Shown piece after piece: positions 41,749 to 50,032 of a DNA stretch of 64,000 nt. The first letter of the stretch is position 1. Every line of letters begins with the position of its first letter. The notes beneath the pieces were generated by a model, which was not told where the DNA came from, did not search any database, and saw nothing but the letters and a program-made list of their open reading frames with translations. Origin of the DNA: Phytohabitans maris (GTDB lineage: Bacteria > Actinomycetota > Actinomycetes > Mycobacteriales > Micromonosporaceae); assembly GCF_031085175.1 (NCBI RefSeq), contig NZ_JAVHUY010000004.1, positions 248,001 to 312,000 of the forward strand, written 5' to 3'. The position numbers were made by a program, and so were the translations under genes.

Positions 41749-41835
41749 CCCGGGTCGCGGGGGGGGGGGGGGGCGCGCCCCGCCCCCCGCGCGCCCGGCC
41801 CCCCCCCCCGCCCCCCCCCCCCGACCCGGGTCGCG
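41747..41835. repeat. G/C homopolymer hairpin flanked by 13-bp direct repeats
   Basis: GACCCGGGTCGCG occurs at 41747-41759 and 41823-41835. Between them are a run of 15 G and runs of 11 and 12 C, able to fold into a very stable hairpin right after the LPXTG gene. It may act as terminator, a slippage-prone site, or partly a sequencing artefact. Confidence 0.6.
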
Positions 41836-41987
41836 CGGCCGGCGTCCACGGCGCCGGCCGCGCCGTTCGGCTCACCCGGCGCGCCGCCGGGCGCGCCACT
41901 TCGACCGCTGGGCGTGCATCGCCCGACATGCGCATTAGGTTCCGATCAATACATGGAACTTCATTCGCGTACGTCCGGAGGTGCACC

Positions 41988-43415
41988 GTGCCGCTGCTGT
42001 CAGCGCTGGACCACGAGCACACCGTCGCGCCGGCGGGGTACAGCCGCTGGCTGATCCCACCGGCGGCCCTCTCGGTGCACCTGTGCATCGGGCAGGCGTA
42101 CGCGACGAGCGTCTACAAGAACTCGCTCATCGCGCACTTCGACGCCAGCCAGACCGCGATCGGCGTCATCTTCAGCATCGCCATCGTGATGCTCGGCCTG
42201 TCCGCGGCGGTCGGCGGCACGTGGGTCGAGGCGAACGGCCCGCGCAAGGCCATGTTCGTATCCGCGTCCTTCTGGGCCTCCGGCTTCCTGGTCGGCGCCG
42301 TCGGCATCGCGACCAAGCAGCTCTGGCTCGTGTACCTGGGGTACGGCTTCCTCGGCGGGATCGGGCTCGGCATCGGCTACATCTCACCGGTCTCCACGCT
42401 CATCAAGTGGTTTCCGGACCGGCCCGGCCTCGCCACCGGGCTGGCCATCATGGGCTTCGGCGGCGGCGCGATGGTCGCCAGCCCGCTCTCCCGCCAGCTG
42501 CTCGAGCTCTACGACTCCGGCTACGACTCGGCCAACGCCAGCTCGGTCGCGTCCGGCGGCGCGCTGGTCGGGCTCTTCGTGACGCTCGGCATCGGCTACT
42601 TCGTCATCATGATGTTCGGCGTGGTCAACGTCCGGGTACCCCCGCCGGGCTGGCGGCCGGCCGGCTTCGACCCCGCGGCCGTGGCGGCCCGGCCGCTGGT
42701 CACCAACGGGCACGTGACCGCCGCGAACGCGATCCGGACGCGCTCCTTCTGGCTGCTGTGGGTGGTGCTCTTCTGCAACGTCACCGCCGGCATCGGCATC
42801 CTGGAACAGGCCAGCCCGATGATCCAGGACTTCTTCCGGGACGGCACCACGTCCACCGTGACGGTCGCGGCCGCGGGCGGCTTCGTGGGGCTGCTGTCCC
42901 TGTTCAACATGGCCGGCCGCTTCGCCTGGTCGTCCACGTCGGACCTGATTGGCCGCCGCCCCATCTACCTGCTGTACCTCGGCGTGGGCATGGTGCTCTA
43001 CGCGCTGCTCGCCTCGGTCGGGCACCTCGCGACCGCGCTGTTCGTGCTGCTGGCCGGCGTCATCCTGTCGTTCTACGGCGGCGGCTTCGCGACCGTCCCG
43101 GCGTACCTGCGGGACCTGTTCGGCACCCTCCAGGTCGGCGCGATCCACGGCCGCCTCCTGACCGCCTGGTCCGCGGCGGGCATCGCCGGCCCGCTCATCG
43201 TCAACGGCTTCCTCGACGCGCAGGGCAAGCCCGGCACGCTGACCGCCGAGGCGTACCGGCCGGCGCTCTTCACGATGGTCGGCGTGCTGGCCATCGGCTT
43301 CGTGGCCAACCTGCTGATCCGGCCCGTCCCCGACCACCTGCACGAGCCGCCCGCCGGCCGCCCCGCCACCAGCCCACCGCAGACCGTCGCCGCCGAAGGG
43401 AGCCCGGCCCGATGA
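41988..43415 (+). CDS. OFA-type (oxalate/formate antiporter family) MFS transporter
   Basis: 475 aa, 12 predicted helices. The start of the family core, YSRWLIPPAALSVHLCIGQA, is followed by VFKNSL-like SVYKNSLIAHFDASQTAIGV. ISPVSTLIKWFPDRPGLATG matches the OFA signature and GGGFATVPAYLRDLFGTLQV lies in the C-half. GTG 41988 has GGAGG upstream. OFA proteins exchange small organic anions. The stop overlaps the small-subunit start. Confidence 0.88.
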   Translation: MPLLSALDHEHTVAPAGYSRWLIPPAALSVHLCIGQAYATSVYKNSLIAHFDASQTAIGVIFSIAIVMLGLSAAVGGTWVEANGPRKAMFVSASFWASGFLVGAVGIATKQLWLVYLGYGFLGGIGLGIGYISPVSTLIKWFPDRPGLATGLAIMGFGGGAMVASPLSRQLLELYDSGYDSANASSVASGGALVGLFVTLGIGYFVIMMFGVVNVRVPPPGWRPAGFDPAAVAARPLVTNGHVTAANAIRTRSFWLLWVVLFCNVTAGIGILEQASPMIQDFFRDGTTSTVTVAAAGGFVGLLSLFNMAGRFAWSSTSDLIGRRPIYLLYLGVGMVLYALLASVGHLATALFVLLAGVILSFYGGGFATVPAYLRDLFGTLQVGAIHGRLLTAWSAAGIAGPLIVNGFLDAQGKPGTLTAEAYRPALFTMVGVLAIGFVANLLIRPVPDHLHEPPAGRPATSPPQTVAAEGSPAR

Positions 43416-43540
43416 CCGAGCCACAACCCCCCGAGAACCAGACCGCGCGGCTGTGGGTGTCGTGGCTGCTGGTCGCCGCCCTGCTCGGCTACGGCGTCAC
43501 GCAGACCGTCATCACGGCGGTCAAGCTCTTCACCCACTGA
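43412..43540 (+). CDS. MFS transporter small subunit
   Basis: 42 aa: a polar N-terminus (MTEPQPPENQTARLW) and one membrane helix (VSWLLVAALLGYGVTQTVIT). It overlaps the OFA-type transporter by four bases (ATGA). Such tiny proteins accompany OFA transporters and are thought to bind them. Confidence 0.75.
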   Translation: MTEPQPPENQTARLWVSWLLVAALLGYGVTQTVITAVKLFTH

Positions 43541-43630
43541 CCCTCCCCGCTCCGGGTGAGTCGTGCTCGCGCATTGATCCATCTCGCGATGTCACAATGG
43601 CACGAGGTCGAGCTGTGGTTGGGGTCGAGC

Positions 43631-44587
43631 ATGATCTCAGGCGGAGAGATTTCCGGTGCCGCGAGGGCAACGTCGAGTGGTTTTCAGTTGCTCGGCAAAC
43701 TTGGATCCTGGATCAAGCAGAAGCGGGAGACACTGCGGCTGGCGCGCGAGGCGAAGCAACTTCTGGGATTCGGCGAACCGGACCTCTACAGCTACCGAGT
43801 GGCCATGCATCATCCACTGTACAAACGCGGCGAACCACATCCAGACGACCTGGCCGCCTTTGTGACGATGGCCGGTTACGACATCGCGAGGGCGCACGAT
43901 GCCGGCGTCCTCGCGATGCTGGATCGGGTGGAGGTCTCCTTGGACGACGGTCTCGTGCTCATAGGCAGTCCGGAGGCGGAAGCGGTCACCCGCCTCGCGT
44001 TCGGGTACACGCGTAAGGCCGGGGCCGGCGGTATGCGCTTCGTCTCGACGCCGGTCAAGCTGCCCTACCGTTGGGAAGAGGACAGGACCCTCGTCTCGGC
44101 GCAGTACGAGAGGTTCGTTCCCGGTGCCGGTAGAGCGCGCCGTCCGAACTGGCCGATAATCGACGAGACAAGCGGCTCGGCTCGTCCCATCTTTCCGGTC
44201 GTCTCAAACAGCGGCCTCCTGCACACGGACCTATTGCTCATCACGAAGGTCCCGAACTTCCTGACACCGGTGGCCTACGAGAGTGGGCGGTCGCTCGTGA
44301 GCGTCGCCGGCGCCCACGGCCCGGGCACACGATCCGTGGAGTTGTTACTCAACGATCGGAGGCTGCTCGGGCAGATACGCGAAGGAATTCCAGAGGGTGC
44401 GCAAGCCTTCCAGGTCCTCCTGGATGCGACGGATATCAGGCACGACCCTCGATCCGGGTCGATTGCCAAGACCTTGAGAGTGCGGGACATCAAGGTGTTC
44501 GAGCGTCCGGAGGCGACATGGCGGTCAGCAATGCGAGAGTCGGTGGCGCGACGATCGTCCTGGTTGGCCGAGCTCGGCCGAGAGTGA
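43631..44587 (+). CDS. hypothetical protein, low-G+C accessory gene
   Basis: 318 aa from ATG 43631 (GGGG 6 bases upstream); in-frame starts at 43556 and 43589 are possible. A charged helix (WIKQKRETLRLAREAKQLLG) is followed by two Rossmann-like patches: VSLDDGLVLIGSPEAEAVTR and DLLLITKVPNFLTP ... LVSVAGAHGPGTRSVELLLN. The GSP...TR and AG-HG-GT pattern suggests a nucleotide- or small-ligand-binding sensor, but I cannot name a family. Codon use and G+C are clearly below the neighbours, pointing to transfer. It is followed by a NUDIX gene with its own promoter. Confidence 0.7.
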   Translation: MISGGEISGAARATSSGFQLLGKLGSWIKQKRETLRLAREAKQLLGFGEPDLYSYRVAMHHPLYKRGEPHPDDLAAFVTMAGYDIARAHDAGVLAMLDRVEVSLDDGLVLIGSPEAEAVTRLAFGYTRKAGAGGMRFVSTPVKLPYRWEEDRTLVSAQYERFVPGAGRARRPNWPIIDETSGSARPIFPVVSNSGLLHTDLLLITKVPNFLTPVAYESGRSLVSVAGAHGPGTRSVELLLNDRRLLGQIREGIPEGAQAFQVLLDATDIRHDPRSGSIAKTLRVRDIKVFERPEATWRSAMRESVARRSSWLAELGRE

Positions 44588-44598
44588 AATTCTCGGAT

Positions 44599-44627
44599 TT
44601 GACTTTCCCTATCCCGCCGCCTACGCT
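44599..44627 (+). promoter_or_regulatory. promoter of the NUDIX gene
   Basis: TTGACT (44599-44604) and TACGCT (44622-44627) with a 17-bp spacer, ending 9 nt before ATG 44637. The mRNA is therefore probably leaderless; no Shine-Dalgarno is present. Confidence 0.6.
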
Positions 44628-44636
44628 CTGGCACCC

Positions 44637-45137
44637 ATGAGGGATTGGAAATACTGCCCTCGGTGTTCGGCTGAGCTTGAACGCCTGGGCGACGATGGTA
44701 ACCCATATGTGCGATGTCCCGAATGCGGTTTTGTCAAATACAACAATCCTCTTCCAAGCACTATCGGCATAATTCGCAGAGGTGAGGAGTACCTCTTTCT
44801 TCGGCGGACGAACGACCCGCAAAAGGGTAAGTGGGACGCGGTTGGCGGGTTTCTCGCCCCTGGTGAGCGAGCGGAGGACTGCCTGATACGGGAAGCCGAA
44901 GAGGAGATCGGTTGTACCGTCACGGATATTCGCGTCATCGGCACGTATGCCTCCGTCTACGGCTCGACGGGACTCGAGACCATCGGCATAGCCTTTCTCT
45001 GCTCCCTGGCCCCCGGCGACGACATCCGGCTGTCCCCGGAAAACGACGCGTACGCATGGTTCCGCACGGACCGGATTCCAGAGCTCGCGTTCGACGACGT
45101 ACGGAAAGCGACCAGCGACGCGCTCGACATACCGTGA
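44637..45137 (+). CDS. zinc-ribbon NUDIX hydrolase
   Basis: 166 aa. An N-terminal zinc ribbon (C7, C10, C27, C30) as in NudC-like proteins is followed by a full Nudix box starting at G71: GFLAPGERAEDCLIREAEEE then IG, fitting G-x5-E-x7-REUxEExGU. It lacks the NudC SQPWPFPxS motif, so substrate specificity is open: NAD-related, ADP-ribose or another nucleotide. Its G+C is low like its neighbour's, and the two probably arrived together. It converges with the ABC exporter. Confidence 0.87.
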   Translation: MRDWKYCPRCSAELERLGDDGNPYVRCPECGFVKYNNPLPSTIGIIRRGEEYLFLRRTNDPQKGKWDAVGGFLAPGERAEDCLIREAEEEIGCTVTDIRVIGTYASVYGSTGLETIGIAFLCSLAPGDDIRLSPENDAYAWFRTDRIPELAFDDVRKATSDALDIP

Positions 45138-45174
45138 TCGCGCCTTGGGCACCGACCACGGCGGAGCTGGCTCT

Positions 45175-47082
45175 TCAGTCGTCGCTGTAGCCGAGCTTCT
45201 GCAGGCGAAACCACTTCGCGTACAGGCCGCCCGCCGCGATCAGTTCCTCGTGGGTGCCCTGCTCGACCAGGCGCCCCTCGTGCATGACGTAGATGACGTC
45301 GGCGTGGCGGATGTTGGCCAGCCGGTGCGTGATGAGCACGGTCGTCTTGACGCCGTGCCGGGCGCGGACCGCGTCGAAGAGCGCCGCCTCGGCGGGGGCG
45401 TCCAGCGCTGACGACGGTTCGTCCATGATGAGCAGGTCGGTGTCGCGCAGGAAGCCGCGCGCGGCGGTGATGCGCTGCCACTGCCCGCCGGAGAGGTCCT
45501 GGCCCTGGGCGAACGCCCGGTCGAGCATCGTGCTGTACCCGTGCGGCAGGTCCACGATCATGTCGTGGGCGACCGCCTTGGTCGCGGCGGCCTCGATGCG
45601 GGGCTGGCCGGGCGTGTGGTCGATGTCGCCCATGGCGATGTTGGTGGCGGCGCTGAACGGCCACTTGTGGAACTCCTGCGACACCACGCCGATCCGGGCG
45701 CGCAGCAGGTCGGGGTCGAGGTCGGTGGTGGGTACCCCGTTCCAGCGCACGACACCCGAGTCGGGCGTGCGGAGGCCGGCCACCACGGCGGCGAGGGTGC
45801 TCTTGCCGGAGCCGTTCTCGCCGGCGAACGCCACCATCTGCCCGGCCCGGATGCGCAGGCTCACCCCGGCCACGGCCGGCGCGTCGCGGTCCGGGTACGT
45901 GAGGGTCACGTCCTCCAGGCTCAGCGTGGCGAGCGGGTCGGGGGCGAGCGCGCCGGCCGGTGGCGGCAGGTACTCGTCGGCGCGTTCCATGAAGCCGGTG
46001 TAGTCGCGGAAGTGGCGCCCCTCGGTGTACAGCCGGTCGACCTGATAGGTCACAGTGGACAGTGCCCGCTGCGCGGCCTGTACCGCGATGACGCCGGTGG
46101 CGGCCGCCGAGAGCGGGATGCGGTCGTCGACGAGCAGGAGCCCCAGCAGCACGTACACGGCGGCGGTGGCGACACCCCCGATCGCCGCGCCGACGCTGGT
46201 GGTGACCGTGACCCGGCGGGCCAGGCGGAGCTGGATCGCGGTCTCCGCGGTCATCACCCGGTCGTACTGGCCGAGCAGGAACGTGCGCAGCCCGTAGGAG
46301 CGCAGCTCGGCGGCCGGGTCCCGCACGGCCATCAGGTGGTTGAGCAGGTACAGGCGCCGGCGGCGGACCGTCCCGGCCAGGTACGTCTGGTACTGCAGGT
46401 GCCCGGCCCGCAGCGCCGCCCACGCGCCCGGCGCCGTGGCCAGGAACAGCGCCGGCAGCAGCAGCGGGTGGATGACCACGACCGCGGCGGCGACGGCGAG
46501 CAGGCTGACGGTGCCGGCGAGCAGGTTGATCGCCGCCTGCACGAGGAAGGTGGTGGAGTCGCAGCCGCGCCAGGCGCGTTCCATCTCGTCGCTGAACGTG
46601 TCCTGGTCGAACGACTCCAGCCGTACCCGCGTGGTGGTCTCGTAGAGGTTGCGTTGCACGGACCGGTCGACCAGCGGGGTCAGGCCGTTGGAGGCGAAGC
46701 CGGTGGCCGCGCCCAGCGCGGCCCGCACGGTGGTCAGCGCGCCGAGGGCGACCAGCGCGGGCAGCGCGGCCCGCACCCGCTCCGGCGTGGGGCCGCCGGA
46801 GAAGAGCCCGACGAGCACCTGCTGGGTGGCGAGCAACCCGAACGTCGCCATCGTCCCCGACCCGAGCGTGGCGCCGACGATGACCGCGGTCCGGGCGCGG
46901 CTGGCCCGCCAGCTCACCCGGAACGCCTCGCGCACCAGCCTCGGCAGCTCGGCCAGCACGGCCGCGATGCTGGCCTCGGCCCGGGCCCGCATGCCGCCCT
47001 CCCACCACACCGAGCGGAGCTCGGGCAGCGCGTCCGCCTCCCGCGCCGGCGCTGCCCGCCCGGTGTCGGACGTCGTGGTCAT
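45175..47082 (-). CDS. ABC exporter, fused membrane and ATPase domains
   Basis: 635 aa from ATG 47082 (GGGAGG upstream); a longer reading would begin inside repeat R1. N-terminal six-helix domain with VIVGATLGSGTMATFGLLAT and VSLLAVAAAVVVIHPLLLPA. The ATPase domain has Walker A GENGSGKSTL, signature LSGGQWQR, Walker B LLIMDEPSSALDAP and H-loop VLITHRLANIRHAD. Half-transporters of this kind dimerise and export peptides, lipids or drugs. It is alone, with no precursor peptide gene next to it. Confidence 0.92.
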   Translation of the reverse strand: MTTTSDTGRAAPAREADALPELRSVWWEGGMRARAEASIAAVLAELPRLVREAFRVSWRASRARTAVIVGATLGSGTMATFGLLATQQVLVGLFSGGPTPERVRAALPALVALGALTTVRAALGAATGFASNGLTPLVDRSVQRNLYETTTRVRLESFDQDTFSDEMERAWRGCDSTTFLVQAAINLLAGTVSLLAVAAAVVVIHPLLLPALFLATAPGAWAALRAGHLQYQTYLAGTVRRRRLYLLNHLMAVRDPAAELRSYGLRTFLLGQYDRVMTAETAIQLRLARRVTVTTSVGAAIGGVATAAVYVLLGLLLVDDRIPLSAAATGVIAVQAAQRALSTVTYQVDRLYTEGRHFRDYTGFMERADEYLPPPAGALAPDPLATLSLEDVTLTYPDRDAPAVAGVSLRIRAGQMVAFAGENGSGKSTLAAVVAGLRTPDSGVVRWNGVPTTDLDPDLLRARIGVVSQEFHKWPFSAATNIAMGDIDHTPGQPRIEAAATKAVAHDMIVDLPHGYSTMLDRAFAQGQDLSGGQWQRITAARGFLRDTDLLIMDEPSSALDAPAEAALFDAVRARHGVKTTVLITHRLANIRHADVIYVMHEGRLVEQGTHEELIAAGGLYAKWFRLQKLGYSDD

Positions 47083-47107
47083 CCCGCCTCCCGGACTCCC
47101 CACGTTT

Positions 47108-47161
47108 GTGATCGAAGCTCCCCTCAAGTCGTTAGAACGACGTGAAAGGAGCTTCGATCAC
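47108..47161. repeat. R1 dispersed 54-bp hairpin repeat, copy 4
   Basis: Same 54-bp length and ends; three arm mismatches. It lies 25 bp upstream of the ABC exporter start, the only copy near a gene's 5' end rather than a stop codon. Confidence 0.9.
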
Positions 47162-47293
47162 AGGCCATCGACCCGACTCCGAAAGCCCTCTCCGGTCCTC
47201 AGTCGACGGTAGCGCGGCGACCGCTCCGGGTCCCTGTCGCCTTTCTGCTTGCCAGGCGCGCGGTCAGGGGCTCCGAGAGCCATTTCGGGATTT

Positions 47294-47356
47294 GAGCTAC
47301 CGCGATGTCCGCCGTGGTCCGGACCGTTGCTCCCGCGGCATCACCGTCCGCGTCGC
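47294..47356 (+). repeat. R2 dispersed element, copy 5
   Basis: GAGCTACCGCGATGTCCGCC then GTGGTCCGGACCGTTGCTCC. This is the exception to the orientation rule: no gene stop lies to its left and it reads toward the stop at 47415. Confidence 0.85.
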
Positions 47357-47414
47357 TTCCGGTCGGCGCGCCGCGCCGACCACTACACCGCGAGCCGCGT
47401 GGGGCGGCGGGAGG

Positions 47415-47870
47415 TCAGCGCAGCCGGTCGAGCGTCGCGGCGGTCACCGCGCCGTAGGCGAGGTGGGGCACCACGTCCGCGACCCAGTCGGCCGCCGACC
47501 AGTGGCGCGGATCGGTGACCCTGAGCAGCGTCAGCGGCGCGTTCGAGCCGGCCATGGCCGCCGCGGTGAGCAACGCCGCGGCGGCGGGCCAGGGCAGCCG
47601 GCGGCCGACCAGCGCGCAGTAGCCCGCGGCCACGCCCGCACCGGTCGCGTATCCGAGCAGCGCGCCGAGACCGGTACGCCGGTTGCCGGCGGACTCACCC
47701 GCACCGAGCGGGATGTGTCCGGCCTTCGCCAGGCGTTCGACGCTGCGCTCCGGGGTGGTGCTGGCCGGCCGCCCGCGCGTGGCCATGTCGAGGTACGTGA
47801 CCGCGTCCAGCACCGCGGTGCCCGCCGCCCCGGCGAGCAGCCCGCGGACGATCGTCGCTTGTCGGCCCAT
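47415..47870 (-). CDS. hypothetical membrane protein
   Basis: 151 aa with three or four hydrophobic segments: IVRGLLAGAAGTAVLDAVTY, LGALLGYATGAGVAAGYCAL, LPWPAAAALLTAAAMAGSNA and VVPHLAYGAVTAATLDRL. It resembles uncharacterised actinobacterial proteins with a conserved AG-AGT-LD-VTYLDM start. No function assigned. ATG 47870 is preferred over a TTG six bases upstream. Confidence 0.65.
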   Translation of the reverse strand: MGRQATIVRGLLAGAAGTAVLDAVTYLDMATRGRPASTTPERSVERLAKAGHIPLGAGESAGNRRTGLGALLGYATGAGVAAGYCALVGRRLPWPAAAALLTAAAMAGSNAPLTLLRVTDPRHWSAADWVADVVPHLAYGAVTAATLDRLR

Positions 47871-48194
47871 GGGCAAGGGCTACCCACCACCGCGCCGCCC
47901 ATGCATGGACCCCGGTCGTCACCTCGACCACCGCGGCGAAAGCGCGAGCCTGGCGGCGGTGCGGACTCGCGGCGGGAAAGCGCTTGCCATAGGATGGCGT
48001 CAATCCTGCGAATACGAGCCGGTCTGGCGGCACCTCAAACCCGGCAATAGCCCGCATATCCGCGCCGGCCGACGGCCGGCTTCAGGTGTTTCGCGGATGT
48101 CATGCAACAAACCTGCAAATAGCGCCCATTGACGGCCTTAAGTCCCCTTTCTACGTTGGCAGGAAAGCGCATTCCCAACGCAGGGAGGTCCCAA
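47871..48194. other. promoter region of the PL1 pectate lyase
   Basis: No gene. It is locally A+T-richer than its surroundings, consistent with regulatory DNA. One LacI-type palindrome is at 47975-47988. Confidence 0.5.
47975..47988. promoter_or_regulatory. LacI-type operator candidate upstream of PL1
   Basis: GGAAAGCGCTTGCC, a near-palindrome of the AAAGCGCTTT class used by actinobacterial LacI regulators, about 206 bp before GTG 48195. A related site lies before the PL3 gene. Confidence 0.4.
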
Positions 48195-49835
48195 GTGCAG
48201 GCAGCGCAACCCGGCCCGCCCCGGCGGCGGGGCACGGGCACCCGGATCGGCCTGGTGGCGGGCGTGACCGCCGCCGTCACCGCGCTGGTGTTCACCATCG
48301 GTACCGCCGCGAGCGCGGCCACGCTCTTCTCCGACGACTTCGCCGACGGCAACGCCAGCGGCTGGAGCACCTCGGGCGGCAGCTGGTCGGTGTCGTCCGG
48401 CGCGTACACCCAGTCGGGCAGCAGCGCCAGCGCCAAGTCGCTCGCCGGCTCCACGTCCTGGGGCACGGTGACCGTGTCGGCGACCGTGCGGGCCACCGCG
48501 TTCGGCACCGCCACCTCGCGCGGTATCGGCATCGCGGCCCGCGTACAGAGCTCGTCGAACTTCTACGCGCTCGTGCTCACCCCCACCTCGGTGCAGATCC
48601 GCAAGGGGGCGACCACCACCCTCGCCTCGGCGCCGTACGCCACGGCCACCGGCACCTCGCACACGCTGTCGTTGAGCGCGACCGGCGGCTCGCTCGTCGG
48701 CTCCGTCGACGGCGCCCAGCTCGTGTCCACATCGGACAGCTCGTACGGCACCGGGCGCGCGGGGCTGGTGGCCAACTACGCCGCCGGCGCCTTCGACAAC
48801 GTGCTGGTGACCGACGTGGCCGGCCCCACGCCGACCACCGCGCCGCCGACCTCACCGTCCACATCGCCCCCGGTCTCGCCGACTCCCACGACGCCGCCGC
48901 CGACCACCCCACCGCCGACCACCACGCCACCGCCGCCGGGCGGGATCGTCGGCTGGGCCACCCAGGCGGGCGGCACCACCGGCGGGGCGGGCGGCTCGAC
49001 CGTGACCGTCAGCAGCTGGGCCGACCTGCGGACCCAGGCGCAGGCCGCGGGGGCCCGGACCATCCTCGTCAACGGCATGCTCAGCGGCTCGGGCACCATC
49101 GAGATCACGGCCGACAAGACGATTCGCGGCGTCGGCGCGAGCTCCGGCGTCTCCGGCACCACGCTCAACATCGAGGACATGCGGCCGGCGAACGTCATCA
49201 TCCAGAACCTCAACATCCGCGGCGTGCCGGGCGGCGACGCGATCCAGATCGAAAACGCGACGCACATCTGGATCGACCACAACACCCTCTCCAGCACGAT
49301 CGAGGACGACGTCGACTTCTACGACGGCATGATCGACATCACCCACGCGGGCGACTACGTCACCGTCTCCTGGAACATCGTCCGCGACCACTGGAAGACC
49401 TCGCTGATCGGCCACTCGGACGGCAACGCGGGCGAGGACGAGGGGCACCTGCGCGTCACGTACCACCACAACTGGTTCGACCGGACCTTCGAGCGCAGCC
49501 CGCGGGTGCGCTTCGGCGAGACGGTCCACGTCTTCAACAACTACTACACGAACGTCGACAACAACACCTCCTCGTACGCCATCGCCTCCACAATGGACGC
49601 CGGCGTGCTCGTGGAGGGGAACGTCTTCGAGAACGTGCAGCAGGCGTGCTGGTCGGCGAGCGGGTACGCCGAGTCCGACCCGGGCCGGCTGGTGGCGCGC
49701 GACAACTCGCTGACCAACTCCGGCCCGTGCGAGGTCAACGGCACCGTGGCGGCCATCCCGTACGGCTACACCGCACAGCCGTCCGGCGCCGTCAAGGCGT
49801 CCGTCACCGCGGGCGCCGGCGCGGGCCGCGTCTGA
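48195..49835 (+). CDS. secreted PL1 pectate lyase with N-terminal concanavalin-like module
   Basis: 546 aa from GTG 48195 (GGGAGG upstream). Signal peptide to about 43; a concanavalin-like domain (about 45-205: LFSDDFADGNASGWSTSGGS ... VRIQKGATTT-like QIRKGATTTLASAP); a Pro/Thr linker; then the PL1 beta-helix (about 250-535). Key motifs are ATHIWIDHNTLSSTIEDDVD (Ca-binding Asp residues), VSWNIVRDHWKTSLIGHSD and YHHNWFDRTFERSPRVRFGE with the catalytic Arg. It cleaves polygalacturonate to unsaturated oligogalacturonides outside the cell, potential feedstock for the Kdu enzymes. Confidence 0.92.
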   Translation: MQAAQPGPPRRRGTGTRIGLVAGVTAAVTALVFTIGTAASAATLFSDDFADGNASGWSTSGGSWSVSSGAYTQSGSSASAKSLAGSTSWGTVTVSATVRATAFGTATSRGIGIAARVQSSSNFYALVLTPTSVQIRKGATTTLASAPYATATGTSHTLSLSATGGSLVGSVDGAQLVSTSDSSYGTGRAGLVANYAAGAFDNVLVTDVAGPTPTTAPPTSPSTSPPVSPTPTTPPPTTPPPTTTPPPPGGIVGWATQAGGTTGGAGGSTVTVSSWADLRTQAQAAGARTILVNGMLSGSGTIEITADKTIRGVGASSGVSGTTLNIEDMRPANVIIQNLNIRGVPGGDAIQIENATHIWIDHNTLSSTIEDDVDFYDGMIDITHAGDYVTVSWNIVRDHWKTSLIGHSDGNAGEDEGHLRVTYHHNWFDRTFERSPRVRFGETVHVFNNYYTNVDNNTSSYAIASTMDAGVLVEGNVFENVQQACWSASGYAESDPGRLVARDNSLTNSGPCEVNGTVAAIPYGYTAQPSGAVKASVTAGAGAGRV

Positions 49836-49863
49836 CCCCGCTCCCGCACGCGGTCGCAGTGGC

Positions 49864-49895
49864 GGCCGGCGACCGGTCTCGGCCGGTCGCCGGCC
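49864..49895 (+). terminator. hairpin terminator of PL1
   Basis: Perfect 13-bp stem (49864-49876 with 49883-49895) and a 6-base loop, 29 bp after the stop. Confidence 0.65.
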
Positions 49896-50032
49896 CTCGC
49901 CCGTCTCGCGGGCGGCACCATCATCCGGCGATAGGGAGCATCCGGGATTTCACAGAGCATCGATAGATTTCCCCTAATGGATAGAGTGCGGCCGGGGTCA
50001 CCCCCGCACCACGACGTCCAGGAGGTCTACCC

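Noticed and set aside
47082-47127. Upstream start of the ABC exporter inside repeat R1
   Set aside because: The extra residues are encoded by the repeat; ATG 47082 has a good GGGAGG site.
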